A stretch of 20,622 nt of DNA from Treponema sp. UBA3819 (lineage in GTDB: Bacteria; Spirochaetota; Spirochaetia; Treponematales; Treponemataceae): positions 1-20,622 of the forward strand of contig DFDV01000211.1 of assembly GCA_002369025.1 (NCBI GenBank), written 5' to 3'. Made by a program: the position numbers and the translations under genes. Shown piece after piece: positions 1-8,888 of this stretch. The stretch's first letter is position 1, and each line of letters starts with the position of its first letter. Below the pieces are notes generated by a model that worked only from the letters and a program-made list of their open reading frames with translations, was not told the origin of the DNA and ran no database searches.

Positions 1-215
1 CCGCTGGAATCAGTCTGCAGGGTAACATCAGGACAGTAAAGTAAATCACCATACCATTGCACTTTGCCTGCAGAAAAAGTTGTGCCGGAAATGGTGGCGG
101 CGGGAATAAGGCTTCCGTAGCCAAAACGCCGGCTCAGCTCGGAAGTCAAAAGCCCCTGCATCTCAGGGAATGATAAAAAGGCAGTTCCGGGAATTTTTTC
201 TATACGAACAGACAT
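1..215 (-). CDS. N-terminal fragment of a possible methyltransferase-like protein (partial)
   Basis: The frame opens at an ATG (complement of 213-215) and stays open for 71 codons to the window edge, so most of the gene lies outside. An AGGAAG-type ribosome binding site sits just upstream, and the start lies 16 bases inside the end of the PilZ gene, suggesting translational coupling. The protein begins MSVRIEKIPGTAFLSFPEMQ and contains a helix like LLTSELSRRFG followed by short glycine-rich beta segments and WYGDLLY. The order 'hydrophobic strand, EL..RFG helix, strand, WYGDLL' loosely recalls the N-terminal substrate-binding region of FtsJ/RlmM-like or THUMP-containing RNA methyltransferases. 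No catalytic motif is visible, so the family is a weak guess; that it is coding is well supported by the RBS, the open frame and the operon-like overlap. Confidence 0.6.
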   Translation of the reverse strand, partial: MSVRIEKIPGTAFLSFPEMQGLLTSELSRRFGYGSLIPAATISGTTFSAGKVQWYGDLLYCPDVTLQTDSS

Positions 216-583
216 GTTTCTTCTTCCTGGGGAATGCCGTCACTGTCTATGTCTGCTTTTTCTTCGTACAACTGTTTTACATATTTTTCAAGGCGACCGG
301 TATCAGGAGAACGCAAAACAGAAAAACCTATATCTGTAGTGCCGTCATCTTCTTTTGTCCATTCAGGATGAGCCATGAGTACCAGTTCTTCTGTGGGAAA
401 GCGGGACAAACGGACATGCAGTTCATAATCATTTTCAAGATTGACATTCACAGGAACATCAAAATGAACTTTACAGCCGTTCATACTGATATCATCAAGA
501 ATCCCGCTCACTGGTCCTAAATCTTCACATTCAATACGGCCAAAATCTTCAAAACGGGTATTCTTACGCAATTCGGTCTGCAT
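200..583 (-). CDS. PilZ domain protein (c-di-GMP receptor)
   Basis: This encodes a small soluble protein of about 127 residues, the size of a single PilZ domain. The two signature motifs are present: RKNTR (RxxxR) near the N-terminus and, about 20 residues later, DISMNG, which fits the (D/N)xSxxG consensus. In the family these bind cyclic di-GMP. There is no signal peptide or membrane segment, and the acidic C-terminal tail is not part of the fold. I chose the ATG at 583 because it places the first motif at residue 6, typical of single-domain PilZ proteins. In-frame TTG codons at 601 and 607 are alternatives, and none of the three has a convincing Shine-Dalgarno. The gene follows the giant beta-helix gene on the same strand and overlaps the next gene, so it may be read in the same transcript. 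A role in surface or motility control is inferred from the domain only. Confidence 0.88.
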   Translation of the reverse strand: MQTELRKNTRFEDFGRIECEDLGPVSGILDDISMNGCKVHFDVPVNVNLENDYELHVRLSRFPTEELVLMAHPEWTKEDDGTTDIGFSVLRSPDTGRLEKYVKQLYEEKADIDSDGIPQEEETCLFV

Positions 584-626
584 GGAAACAGTATGAAACA
601 AAGACAAAAATAGGTCAAGTTACCCC

Positions 627-648
627 GGCAGGCTTCCGGCAGCCTGTC
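627..648 (-). terminator. Hairpin overlapping the stop of the giant beta-helix gene
   Basis: CAGGCT (629-634) pairs with AGCCTG (641-646) around a six-base loop, with one wobble and one more G-C pair outside. On the minus strand the stem overlaps the TGA stop of the giant gene (647-649) and lies 19 to 43 bases ahead of the possible PilZ starts. The nearest T-run (complement of about 606-611) is well downstream, so this is not a textbook intrinsic terminator. It may be a weak terminator, an attenuator or an mRNA-stability element. Confidence 0.3.
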
Positions 649-3600
649 AGTCTTTTACGCAGAGGACTTTACGGGTTTCATCAATGCCGGAGCCGACCAC
701 ACGCACAAAGTAGAGTCCCCTTGCAACTGAAGAGCCGCCTGTATTGGAACCGTCCCAGCGGTAGTAATGACTTCCGGCAGAAATGTGACCGTGTTCCAGC
801 TGCTGAACGATATTTCCGTCAAGCGTCATTACATAGACATTCAAAAAGCCTGCTTCCGCCATATCAACCTGGATGACAGTCTGTTCCCGCTGGTTCACAT
901 CGATAACATTGTTCATAATGGTTACGCCGCCCCTCTGCTTCTGCACATCCTTGAATCTGAAAGACCACAAGTCAAGCAGGGGCATTGCTTTTGCAGAAAC
1001 TTTCGGCATGGAAAGTGCGTAGAGGGGAATCTTTCTGGAACCGTCTCCGTCAATATCAACCAGAATGTCATTTCCTGAGCTGTCCTGGATTTTAAATATG
1101 AACTGAACTTCATCTTTTGCCTTCCAGCCATAGTAATCCGTTTGAGACGCTTTGTCGGCAGCGTTGATAAGAGTGAAGTTATACAGGAGCCCTCCAGAAT
1201 CTTCCACAGGCTTTCCCTCTGCGCTTTTTTGGGGAGCATCATTGTAAGAAGTGGCCAGGCTTTCCAGAGCAGCGGTCAGCCAGACACGCCAGTCTGTTCC
1301 CAAAAGACTGTTCACCACATTACTCTTCCATGTTGATTTGATGTCAGCCTTGAGGTCAGGAATCAGGAGGGCTTTTTCGCCATTTTTGACAGGCTGGCTT
1401 TTTCCCTGTCCATCCCGTCCACCGATAAGCTGAACCTGCAGGGTAATGTCCGATTCTGCACGAAGCCTGTCCTGAGAGTCTGCCGTAAAATCACGGACAG
1501 TTGATGAAGCGACCTCTTCCGTTCGGGCATAAACAGGCTGCACCACATTCAGGGCAAAATCACTCAGGGCATGGAAATGCTTAACAGAAGGAGCCTGCAG
1601 CAATTTGATATAGACGGACATTCCGCTGAGATCTTCCAGACTGATATTTTTTGAAAGATGCAGATAGAGAAGCGTATAGCCATCATCCTCTGCCACAAAA
1701 TCCATACGGTTTATCTGCCAGTCTGTCTGAATGCAGGATGACTCTGTCGCAGGATTTCCACCGGCGGTGATAAAGTAGATGTTCTGGATGACAAGGGGAA
1801 CTGCCTCATCGTATTCCGGGCCGGACAAATTTCCCAGGGAAACGCCCTTATAATAGATTTTTCCGGAAAAAAGTGCGTAGATACGGTTATCACCCACGGG
1901 AGAAAGCATCATCCTCAGGCTGGGGAGAGGAAGTCCTTCCATAAAGTCCCAGAAGGTATTGTTTCCGCCGTTGACGCTGAGCCGGGCCTGGATTTCTTCA
2001 AAGGCAGAAACAGAATCTGATACCAGGGCATAGGAAACATCTGCCTTGTCCACCGGAACATTGATATGCCATACGGATCCGGCAAGCGTACTTTTGAGGG
2101 TAACAAGATGATCTTCTTCGCCCTGCACAAAGAACAAGTCCGTAACAGTCTGATTTGTTCCGGCTCCAAAGGAAAGCACTGTATCTTTCCGGCTTACGGA
2201 GAATACCGCAAACGTGTTATTGCCGGAGAGACTTGTGTCCGCATTGAATACGGCTGTGGCAAAAGTGTTGCTGCCACTGACAGTCGTATCTGCACCACTA
2301 AAAGTCGCCATGGTAAAGGAGTTGTCTCCCGTTATCATCATGTGTCCACCCGTAAAGACCGCTGTGACAAAAGTATTGTTTCCGGAGAGAGTCGTACCCG
2401 CGCCACTGAAAGTCGCCATGGCGAAAGAGTTGTCTCCCGTTATCGTCATGAGTCCGCCCGTAAAGACCGCTGTGGCAAAACTGTTGTTTCCGCTTACCGT
2501 TTTTCCCTCGCCCGTAAAGGTCGCCGTAGTCGCCGCCATGCAGATGCCTGTGTTTGACCAGTTTCCCGTCACCGTCACATCATCAGAAATGCTGACTCCT
2601 GCGGCATTTGCAAAGGAGATGTCTTTTACAGCCTGTCCATTTGTGACAAGGGTCTGCGGGGATGTTCCGCTGAAGAGAAGGCTGTCATCATTGTGGGTGA
2701 ATGTGCCAAGACTGACATTTCCCCGGCATTCAATCACAGGATTTGGGCTCTTGTCCTCGTCAGTCGTTTGAGCTCCTGTCAGTGTGCCAGCACTTCCCTC
2801 ATATTGGCCGGCAAAAATAAGTGCCACGACTCCGTCAGCAAGGGCAGGAACAGCAATCGTGCCAGTATTCAAGACCTCCCCTTCAAAGGTGATAAGATTT
2901 TCCCCGGAAATTCTTCCTTTGTTGGTCACCTTGCCGTCATACCGCTGCTGGTCTGAAGCATGGACAAAGGCACCTTCTGCCACTGTTACCGCAGCATGAG
3001 TTGTCACCTGACCCACTGAAACAGTATCGGAAAAAGTCACGTCCACCGCCTGAAGCGTAAGGTTGTCTTTCGGGCTGCTGGAGGAGTTTACCGGTCCGGA
3101 GAAAGTCAGACTGGAAGCAGAAGAAGTAAAGGCTGCCCCGGAAGAAAGAGTCAGATCGTCCCCGTAAAGCTGACTGCCGCTGGTGCTGATATCTGCCCCG
3201 ACCGTCGCCAGACCACTTACAGAAAAGGCTGACAGTTGTACAAGACTTCCCAGCGCTCCTTCGACAAGGGCGTCCCCGCCGACATACAGACCGCTGTTTC
3301 CGTCCACAGTACCGGAGGCTGTATTTTCAAAGCGGCCGCTCACCACGATGTCTCCGCCAAGAGAAACCGCCGCACTTACCCGCAGGTTTGCATAATCCGC
3401 ATCTGAAGCCGGAGCAAAATCCGTCAGGCTGGCCGAACCATCGTATTCTACCCAGCCATTGTTTGCCGTATCGTTAAGGGGCGCGCTGCTTCCGTCCCGT
3501 ATGCGGCCGCTGTTCTGATAGTGAACCCTGCCGTGATTGGTAAAAGTGCCGCTTACATTGATATTTCCTGTTCCGCTAAAGGCAAGGCTTGCCTCCGGAG

Positions 3601-6600
3601 CCAGATCCGAGCCGATGGTCAGCGACTGCAGGGTATATGATGTGGCCGTAACCTGGGGATAGTTTGTCTTTCCGGCAGAGATAGTCACCGTAGAGTCCGT
3701 AAAATTTTCCGTACCGGGAACAAATCCCACATTCCAGTTTGCGGCATTATCCCAGCTGCCGTCCACATCTCCTTCCCATTCAAAGGCAAGAGCCGTAAAT
3801 TTCCAGCCGTTATTGAGAACATTGGAAAGGACCGCTCCGCTGGCAATGGTACTGTTTGTCGTAGAAAAGGCTCCAGGAACTACACTGCCGGCCACTTCCG
3901 CAATCTTCACATCATTTCCCACAGAAAGATATTCTCCGGAAAAGCCTGTTTTTGCCACCACAAAAGTACCGCTGCCCGCAAGTGAAATCCGTTCGCTCTC
4001 CGTACCTGTCAATTTTAATGCTGCGGGAGTGAGCCCCGTTACTGTCTGACTGCTTCCCGCTCCAAGGGTAAGCATTGTTCCTCCGGTCTCTGCAAGGAAA
4101 GTCCCGAATGTGTTGTTGCCAGAAAATATCGTGTCTGCATTGCATAGAGCGGAGGAAAAAGAATTGTCTCCCCCAAGTGTCATGCCACTTCCTTTAAAAA
4201 TCGCTGAGGCAAATGCAGTACCTGTCGTGCTGTTTCCGCTGACACTGGCATTGTCACCGCTAAAGATAACGGTGCCGCCATTTGCATCAAAGGTGGTGGT
4301 AAGGAAATCGACATCTGAGGCAAACGTTGTGGTCTCCTTTGAGGCGGTCAGGCTGCCGTTACTTCCTGAATAGGCTCCAGTAAATGTGGCAGAACCGTTT
4401 GAAAGGGTAATAGTGCCCTTGTTCTGCACCGTGCTGGCAAATGTCACAATTCCTCCGCCACCTGTTATCGTGCCTGTGGTCTCGTTGGTGACAGAACCGT
4501 TAAAAGTGAGGGGGCTTGCATTTCCCATTATCGTTCCGCTGTTGGTGACTGCACCAGTGTATGTCTGCACTCCGTCCGTTTTGACGACGCTTTTAACAAT
4601 AATTGCAGGTGCGTCCACTGTAAGGAAGGTAAGCGGATTTTGCGTTCTGTCTCCTACGGATTCTTCAAAGGTCACCGTTCCTGCCGCCCCAATCGAAAGT
4701 CCATGGGTAAAGGCTTCATTGCGTCCGTCAGAAAAAATCTTATAGGAAAATGTAATACTTCCCCCTGTTGACTCCAAAGAGGAGTCTCCCGCAGAATCCT
4801 TTTCCGCACTGTCGCTTCCATAGAGGGCAAGATAGCCGGTGTAGGACTGGTCGCCTGTAGTAGTGACCGACACTCCGCAGAGGGTAAGCGCATACTCCGG
4901 GTCTCCATTATAATCAGTGCCGTTTATCGTACAGGAGAGCGAAGCAAGCGGATTTATCTTTCCCACGTCCTTATGGAATGAGACATAGCCGCCCTGTAGC
5001 GTCAGTGCCTTGTTTCCATCAATCGTTTCATCAAAGGCAATCACATGACCTGCCGCACCGACGATTGTGGCTTTATTTGCAAGAGTCACTGGACTTTTAA
5101 AGCGGGCATCCCCCTGTATGGTCAGTTCTTCTGTTTCCGTGCCCAGCTGAATTCCTTCTGCCGCCGCAATCGAATAGCCGCCTGCCACACCAAGCGTTCC
5201 GCTTAAAATCAATTTATTATAGGAAAGATTTGCAATTTCTCTGACACTTCCACTTCCGTCTCCCGCATAATGCCAGACTCCCCCTTCCGTGACACTTGCC
5301 CCCGCAGCAGGAAGCGTTATCGTCTCACTTCCCGTCAAAAGCACCGTGCCGGAACTGGTATAAGTACCTGATGCGGTAAAAGACGCTGAGCCGCGCAAAT
5401 CAACACTGCCGTAATTGGTAAGGGAAGCCGTAGAAAAACCCAAACCTCCTCCCAGCGTTATTTTTGCCGTATGGGAAGACTCATTGGCGGTGCCCACTGT
5501 CAAAGACCTGACAGAATAGGTAATTGCACCGCTAAAAGAGGGGTAGCGGGGTCTGCCGTCAGGAATAAGAATATGACTTTCTGGTGAAGGAAGACTTTTC
5601 GGACTCCAGTTTGCCGCCACTTGGGGAGACTCGCTGGCATCTCCCGTCCAAGTATACGTGTAATCCGCAAAAACCCAGTTGACGTTGTTTCCGCCGTCCA
5701 CATTGTCGTTTTCCGGGGCAGTGGCAGTACTTTTCGCCGTGATGATATTTGTCGCATGGGAATCACTTACGTCCACATACTGCACTGTGGATGTCGCTTC
5801 CGTGGTAGTCGGGGCAGAAATATTCCATGCTGTTCCCGGACTTGCACTTTTGAGGGTAATCCGATTGCCACTCGCCCCTGCAAGGGTAAAGGATGAAGAA
5901 ATCGTCTGACTCGTTCCTGCACCAAAAGTAAGCGTTTTGCCTAGTGTTACCGCTTTAAAGGCATTAAATGTATTTGACCCAGTAATGCTTGTGCTTTCGC
6001 CAAAGTCCACATCGTAAAAGACTTGGCTTCCGCTCACCGTTTTTTCAACCCCCTTAAATGAGAGGGCATAATCATTTACCACCAGTCCGCCAGTGGCGTT
6101 GCGGTTCGTCCAGTCGCCGTAGACAGAAAATGCCTTTTCACCCGCGGGTGAGGCGTAAAGCGTCAGTGTCGCTCCGTCATCAATGGTAAGATTATTCAGC
6201 CATGAATAAGGTTCCGCCGGATTATTGATTCTGAGTGTGCCCCCGTTTCCCGTTATTTCCAGCGTTCCTGCCCGACTGTCACTTGTGCCTGCCTTAAAGT
6301 CATCCGCCGTCAGACTTGCCGTCTTAATCACACTGTTGCTGAAAACCGAATTGGCGGAAATTTCTGTTGCAGCAGTAATCGTACCGTAATTTATCAGGGA
6401 AGGAACACCTGTTATGGAAGGAGCCGTAATCGTTCCTCCATTTTGAATCTTGGTGTCCGTCGCCACATTTGCCATCGTAATGGAAGAAGCCGAAACGCTT
6501 CCACCGGCCGCTGTATAGAGACAGTTTTTTATTTCCTCATCACTCTTTCCCAGCACAGTTTTTGCCGCATTTCCTTTCGTCACGGTGGCAGGATTATTTT

Positions 6601-8740
6601 CAAAAGCAATATCGCCAGACACAGAAAGGCTACCTTGCGCCTCTACCAGCAGATTCGTATAGTAACACTTCATATTGCCAGTTACATTAAGCGTTCCCTC
6701 CACATCAATCGCATAAGAATACTCATTAGAAACATTATTTGTTGACAATCCAGCAATCGCCGCCGTTTTTCCCTGCCCTACCACCAGAGCCGTACCGCTG
6801 CTCATATTCAATACATTATTAAAAACAAAGTCGCAGTCCAGCCGCAGACATCCGATGACACCATTCTGGTCACTTACTCGGGTCAGCACTGTTTTTGATG
6901 CCACTGTGAGCGAACCTCCCGTAATTCGGGCCGTAAAACCTCCGGGATAGGCGGTCGCTGACAGATACTCGGTCACACTATCATAGCGTTCCATGAGCAA
7001 TTCGTTTGCCGTAACCGCTCCTGTAGCCACCACCCTTACATTTCCACCAAAGCGCAGACGATTAAAGGCCTGATTGGTACAGGTGGTCATTGTCTTTTGT
7101 GAATAGTCAGTATTCGTGGTAAAAAAATGAACCGTGCCACCACCGTGGGTAAAAGTGCCGGCAGAAAAATCAGCATTTCCATAAAAGACCGTATCTCCAG
7201 ACGAAGCCGTAAAAGAAGCACCTGCACCAGACTCATAATCGCCTTTGCATATAATCCTTCCACTTCCGCAGGAGAATGTGCCGTTGTTGGACACCGTGCT
7301 GTTAAAGGAGACCGATCCGTCACCTGTGAACGTGCCATTATTTATCACGCTGCCTTTAAAAGTCACCATGCCATCGCTTTTGAATGTACCATTATTTGTC
7401 ACACTGCCTTCAAAAACAGAAGTCAGCAATCCCTTGTCATTTTTTGCAGGAAGCGTAAGACTTCTTCCGCTCTCAACTGATGTGCTTCCCCTAATCGTCA
7501 AAGTACCATTTTTCACGCCAGTTCCCGAAGTACGCTGCGCCATTGTAAAAGAGCCTTCTACCGACAGGTCTCCCGATACCGTCACAGTGTCACTTGCATA
7601 GCCGAGGAATTCACTATCGCTCGAAACAGTCAGACTGGTCGCCTTGAGCGCAAAGGCATTGGCACCTGCTGTTGATATCTGAAGTTTTCCACTTGATACC
7701 TGCAAGCCTCCCACACTACAGCTATTAAAAAGCACATATCCTTTAATCGTAATGAAAGATGCACTATAATCCTCAGCCGTGCCTTCTATAGACACCCGCT
7801 GATTCGGTTGCGATCCCGTAACGTAGGTGGGGTTAGAAATGGTAAGTGAATAAGAGCCGTCCGCCAAGGTCAGATTTCTGACCGTATTTCCCGCAGGAAT
7901 TATCGCCGTGTCACCATTGGCAAAACCTGGATAGTGACCTACAGGCGCTCCACTTGCATTGTCTTTGCGCCAGTTGGTGCTGACATTCCACGCGCCGCCC
8001 GATGCTCCCACCCAGTAGTATACCTTGACCGTGTTCTGGTCTTCATAGTTTACAGATGAGTTTATGCTTACGCCAGCGGGAGTCGATGTGGCTTGAGTAA
8101 GAGCAAGCGTGCCCGTTCCATCACCAGAAAATGAGACTTCCCCACCCTGTTCATTAAAAATATTCTTAGCCTTGATTTTCGCCTGATTTTTCAGAGTGAC
8201 GGTGGATGCCGATGATGTGTTTTTGTAACGTATATCCTCAGTAACAGAAATCGTTCCATTTCCTGAAACAGTAAAATGCACTTCCTTTGCATTACCGCCT
8301 TTATTGCCCAATATCAGATGCCCCACCGTTACCTGTACACCGTCAGAAAGCACCAATGTTACTGATTTTCCCTCATCGCTTTCTATATACAGGCTTCCCA
8401 ATGTGATATCATTTGTAATATAGACAACAATATTATTTCCGCCATTATCCGCCGTATTCAAGTATACAATTGCAGTCGTATTATCGTGTCCGTTTGCATT
8501 CTGCCCCGGATAATCCGCAGATGAGTCGGAAATATTCTGCCAGCCCACTCCTAAATACTGCCAGTTCTTGTAATTTGACCACTCATAAACCGCATTCTCG
8601 CCAACAGTTGAAGTCTGCCCGTCCTGCCACCTATACTCAGTCGCCGCATAGATTGCACCCCCGCCCACGCACATGAGCACGCACAGCAAAACTCTGCGCC
8701 AAAAAAGAGAAAATCCACTCTGACCATTCAACCGTGCCAT
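647..8740 (-). CDS. Giant secreted beta-helix repeat protein with C-terminal FlgD-like Ig domain
   Basis: One uninterrupted frame of 2697 codons from ATG 8740 (a GTG at 8749 would add three). An AGAGGA sequence (complement of 8752-8757) lies 11 bases before the ATG but only 2 before the GTG, which favours the ATG. The protein starts with a basic n-region containing RR, a hydrophobic run (VLLCVLMCVGGG) and a likely signal-peptidase cut after AIYA; no spirochaetal lipobox fits. The body is rich in Gly, Ser, Thr, Asn and Val, with repeated NNGTF, GNNTF and GDGSVTF strands typical of right-handed beta-helices. Four W...NW modules (tryptophans encoded near 8629, 8014, 5650 and 3778) open successive blocks. 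After about residue 2290 comes a less repetitive region, then a FlgD-type Ig domain ending at the stop. It is most likely a surface or secreted adhesin-like protein; the ligand and export route are unknown. A putative promoter lies just upstream. Confidence 0.85.
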   Translation of the reverse strand: MARLNGQSGFSLFWRRVLLCVLMCVGGGAIYAATEYRWQDGQTSTVGENAVYEWSNYKNWQYLGVGWQNISDSSADYPGQNANGHDNTTAIVYLNTADNGGNNIVVYITNDITLGSLYIESDEGKSVTLVLSDGVQVTVGHLILGNKGGNAKEVHFTVSGNGTISVTEDIRYKNTSSASTVTLKNQAKIKAKNIFNEQGGEVSFSGDGTGTLALTQATSTPAGVSINSSVNYEDQNTVKVYYWVGASGGAWNVSTNWRKDNASGAPVGHYPGFANGDTAIIPAGNTVRNLTLADGSYSLTISNPTYVTGSQPNQRVSIEGTAEDYSASFITIKGYVLFNSCSVGGLQVSSGKLQISTAGANAFALKATSLTVSSDSEFLGYASDTVTVSGDLSVEGSFTMAQRTSGTGVKNGTLTIRGSTSVESGRSLTLPAKNDKGLLTSVFEGSVTNNGTFKSDGMVTFKGSVINNGTFTGDGSVSFNSTVSNNGTFSCGSGRIICKGDYESGAGASFTASSGDTVFYGNADFSAGTFTHGGGTVHFFTTNTDYSQKTMTTCTNQAFNRLRFGGNVRVVATGAVTANELLMERYDSVTEYLSATAYPGGFTARITGGSLTVASKTVLTRVSDQNGVIGCLRLDCDFVFNNVLNMSSGTALVVGQGKTAAIAGLSTNNVSNEYSYAIDVEGTLNVTGNMKCYYTNLLVEAQGSLSVSGDIAFENNPATVTKGNAAKTVLGKSDEEIKNCLYTAAGGSVSASSITMANVATDTKIQNGGTITAPSITGVPSLINYGTITAATEISANSVFSNSVIKTASLTADDFKAGTSDSRAGTLEITGNGGTLRINNPAEPYSWLNNLTIDDGATLTLYASPAGEKAFSVYGDWTNRNATGGLVVNDYALSFKGVEKTVSGSQVFYDVDFGESTSITGSNTFNAFKAVTLGKTLTFGAGTSQTISSSFTLAGASGNRITLKSASPGTAWNISAPTTTEATSTVQYVDVSDSHATNIITAKSTATAPENDNVDGGNNVNWVFADYTYTWTGDASESPQVAANWSPKSLPSPESHILIPDGRPRYPSFSGAITYSVRSLTVGTANESSHTAKITLGGGLGFSTASLTNYGSVDLRGSASFTASGTYTSSGTVLLTGSETITLPAAGASVTEGGVWHYAGDGSGSVREIANLSYNKLILSGTLGVAGGYSIAAAEGIQLGTETEELTIQGDARFKSPVTLANKATIVGAAGHVIAFDETIDGNKALTLQGGYVSFHKDVGKINPLASLSCTINGTDYNGDPEYALTLCGVSVTTTGDQSYTGYLALYGSDSAEKDSAGDSSLESTGGSITFSYKIFSDGRNEAFTHGLSIGAAGTVTFEESVGDRTQNPLTFLTVDAPAIIVKSVVKTDGVQTYTGAVTNSGTIMGNASPLTFNGSVTNETTGTITGGGGIVTFASTVQNKGTITLSNGSATFTGAYSGSNGSLTASKETTTFASDVDFLTTTFDANGGTVIFSGDNASVSGNSTTGTAFASAIFKGSGMTLGGDNSFSSALCNADTIFSGNNTFGTFLAETGGTMLTLGAGSSQTVTGLTPAALKLTGTESERISLAGSGTFVVAKTGFSGEYLSVGNDVKIAEVAGSVVPGAFSTTNSTIASGAVLSNVLNNGWKFTALAFEWEGDVDGSWDNAANWNVGFVPGTENFTDSTVTISAGKTNYPQVTATSYTLQSLTIGSDLAPEASLAFSGTGNINVSGTFTNHGRVHYQNSGRIRDGSSAPLNDTANNGWVEYDGSASLTDFAPASDADYANLRVSAAVSLGGDIVVSGRFENTASGTVDGNSGLYVGGDALVEGALGSLVQLSAFSVSGLATVGADISTSGSQLYGDDLTLSSGAAFTSSASSLTFSGPVNSSSSPKDNLTLQAVDVTFSDTVSVGQVTTHAAVTVAEGAFVHASDQQRYDGKVTNKGRISGENLITFEGEVLNTGTIAVPALADGVVALIFAGQYEGSAGTLTGAQTTDEDKSPNPVIECRGNVSLGTFTHNDDSLLFSGTSPQTLVTNGQAVKDISFANAAGVSISDDVTVTGNWSNTGICMAATTATFTGEGKTVSGNNSFATAVFTGGLMTITGDNSFAMATFSGAGTTLSGNNTFVTAVFTGGHMMITGDNSFTMATFSGADTTVSGSNTFATAVFNADTSLSGNNTFAVFSVSRKDTVLSFGAGTNQTVTDLFFVQGEEDHLVTLKSTLAGSVWHINVPVDKADVSYALVSDSVSAFEEIQARLSVNGGNNTFWDFMEGLPLPSLRMMLSPVGDNRIYALFSGKIYYKGVSLGNLSGPEYDEAVPLVIQNIYFITAGGNPATESSCIQTDWQINRMDFVAEDDGYTLLYLHLSKNISLEDLSGMSVYIKLLQAPSVKHFHALSDFALNVVQPVYARTEEVASSTVRDFTADSQDRLRAESDITLQVQLIGGRDGQGKSQPVKNGEKALLIPDLKADIKSTWKSNVVNSLLGTDWRVWLTAALESLATSYNDAPQKSAEGKPVEDSGGLLYNFTLINAADKASQTDYYGWKAKDEVQFIFKIQDSSGNDILVDIDGDGSRKIPLYALSMPKVSAKAMPLLDLWSFRFKDVQKQRGGVTIMNNVIDVNQREQTVIQVDMAEAGFLNVYVMTLDGNIVQQLEHGHISAGSHYYRWDGSNTGGSSVARGLYFVRVVGSGIDETRKVLCVKD
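650..905 (-). other. FlgD-type Ig / secretion-tail-like C-terminal domain of the giant protein
   Basis: The last 85 or so residues read as a compact beta domain with the family hallmarks in order: an NVYVMTLDGNIVQQL strand pair, an aGsH turn, WDGSNTGG, then ARGLYFVRV and a terminal KVLCVKD. This is the pattern of the FlgD Ig-like domain, also resembling type IX secretion tails (variable 'G..V..L', 'WDG.n..G', 'G.YfvR', 'Kv.v'). In other bacteria such tails sit at the end of large exported proteins and can act in sorting or anchoring. Whether it does so here is inference. Confidence 0.7.
2201..2495 (-). repeat. 18-residue (54-bp) tandem repeats with a 108-bp higher-order unit, inside the giant gene
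   Basis: Five to six consecutive units follow the pattern G(D/N)NSF..A.F.G....(I/L)(T/S), with 18 residues each and one of 17. Alternate units resemble each other more (GDNSF..ATFSGA versus GNNTF..AVFTGG), giving a 108-bp supra-repeat: the sequence starting aaagtcgccatgg at 2301 recurs at 2409. By hand alignment the first 88 bases of the two differ at about nine positions. The period suits one beta-helix coil per unit and indicates recent in-frame expansion. Confidence 0.85.
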
Positions 8741-8751
8741 GGGGTACACAA

Positions 8752-8795
8752 TCCTCTATAACAAGTATACACTAAAATCATAGAGAAAAAAAGCC
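8752..8795 (-). promoter_or_regulatory. Putative promoter and RBS for the giant beta-helix gene
   Basis: Reading leftwards, TATACT (complement of 8764-8769) matches a sigma-70 -10 box at five of six positions. The position 17 bases upstream is a T-run (TTTTTT) that only weakly fits -35. AGAGGA (8752-8757) follows as ribosome binding site 11 bases before the ATG at 8740. The placement is sensible but the short motifs carry little statistical weight. Confidence 0.4.
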
Positions 8796-8888
8796 ACCCC
8801 ACAAACCAAATTTAACCCGTCGGAAGCCACGGATACGCGTGGAAAACCGCAGATGGACACCGATTATCACGGGCGTGGCACAGATATG

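Noticed and set aside
170..520. Plus-strand 116-codon frame at the left end
   Set aside because: It is antisense to the PilZ gene, which has clear RxxxR and DxSxxG motifs; the translation is Phe/Cys-rich without a family signature.
2200..2540. Regularly spaced repeats that could suggest a CRISPR array
   Set aside because: The period (54/108 bp) is in frame, the whole unit is repeated with no unique spacers, and it encodes consistent beta-helix coils.
2066..2771. Long plus-strand frames (up to 185 codons) opposite the giant beta-helix gene
   Set aside because: They lie antisense to a strongly supported gene and arise from its repetitive Gly/Asn/Thr codons; their Arg/Ser/Val-rich translations have no recognisable fold or RBS.
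8640..8740. Lipoprotein signal in the giant beta-helix protein
   Set aside because: The cysteines in the hydrophobic stretch are preceded by Leu or Met, not by Gly, Ala or Ser as a lipobox requires; a signal peptidase I site after AIYA fits better.
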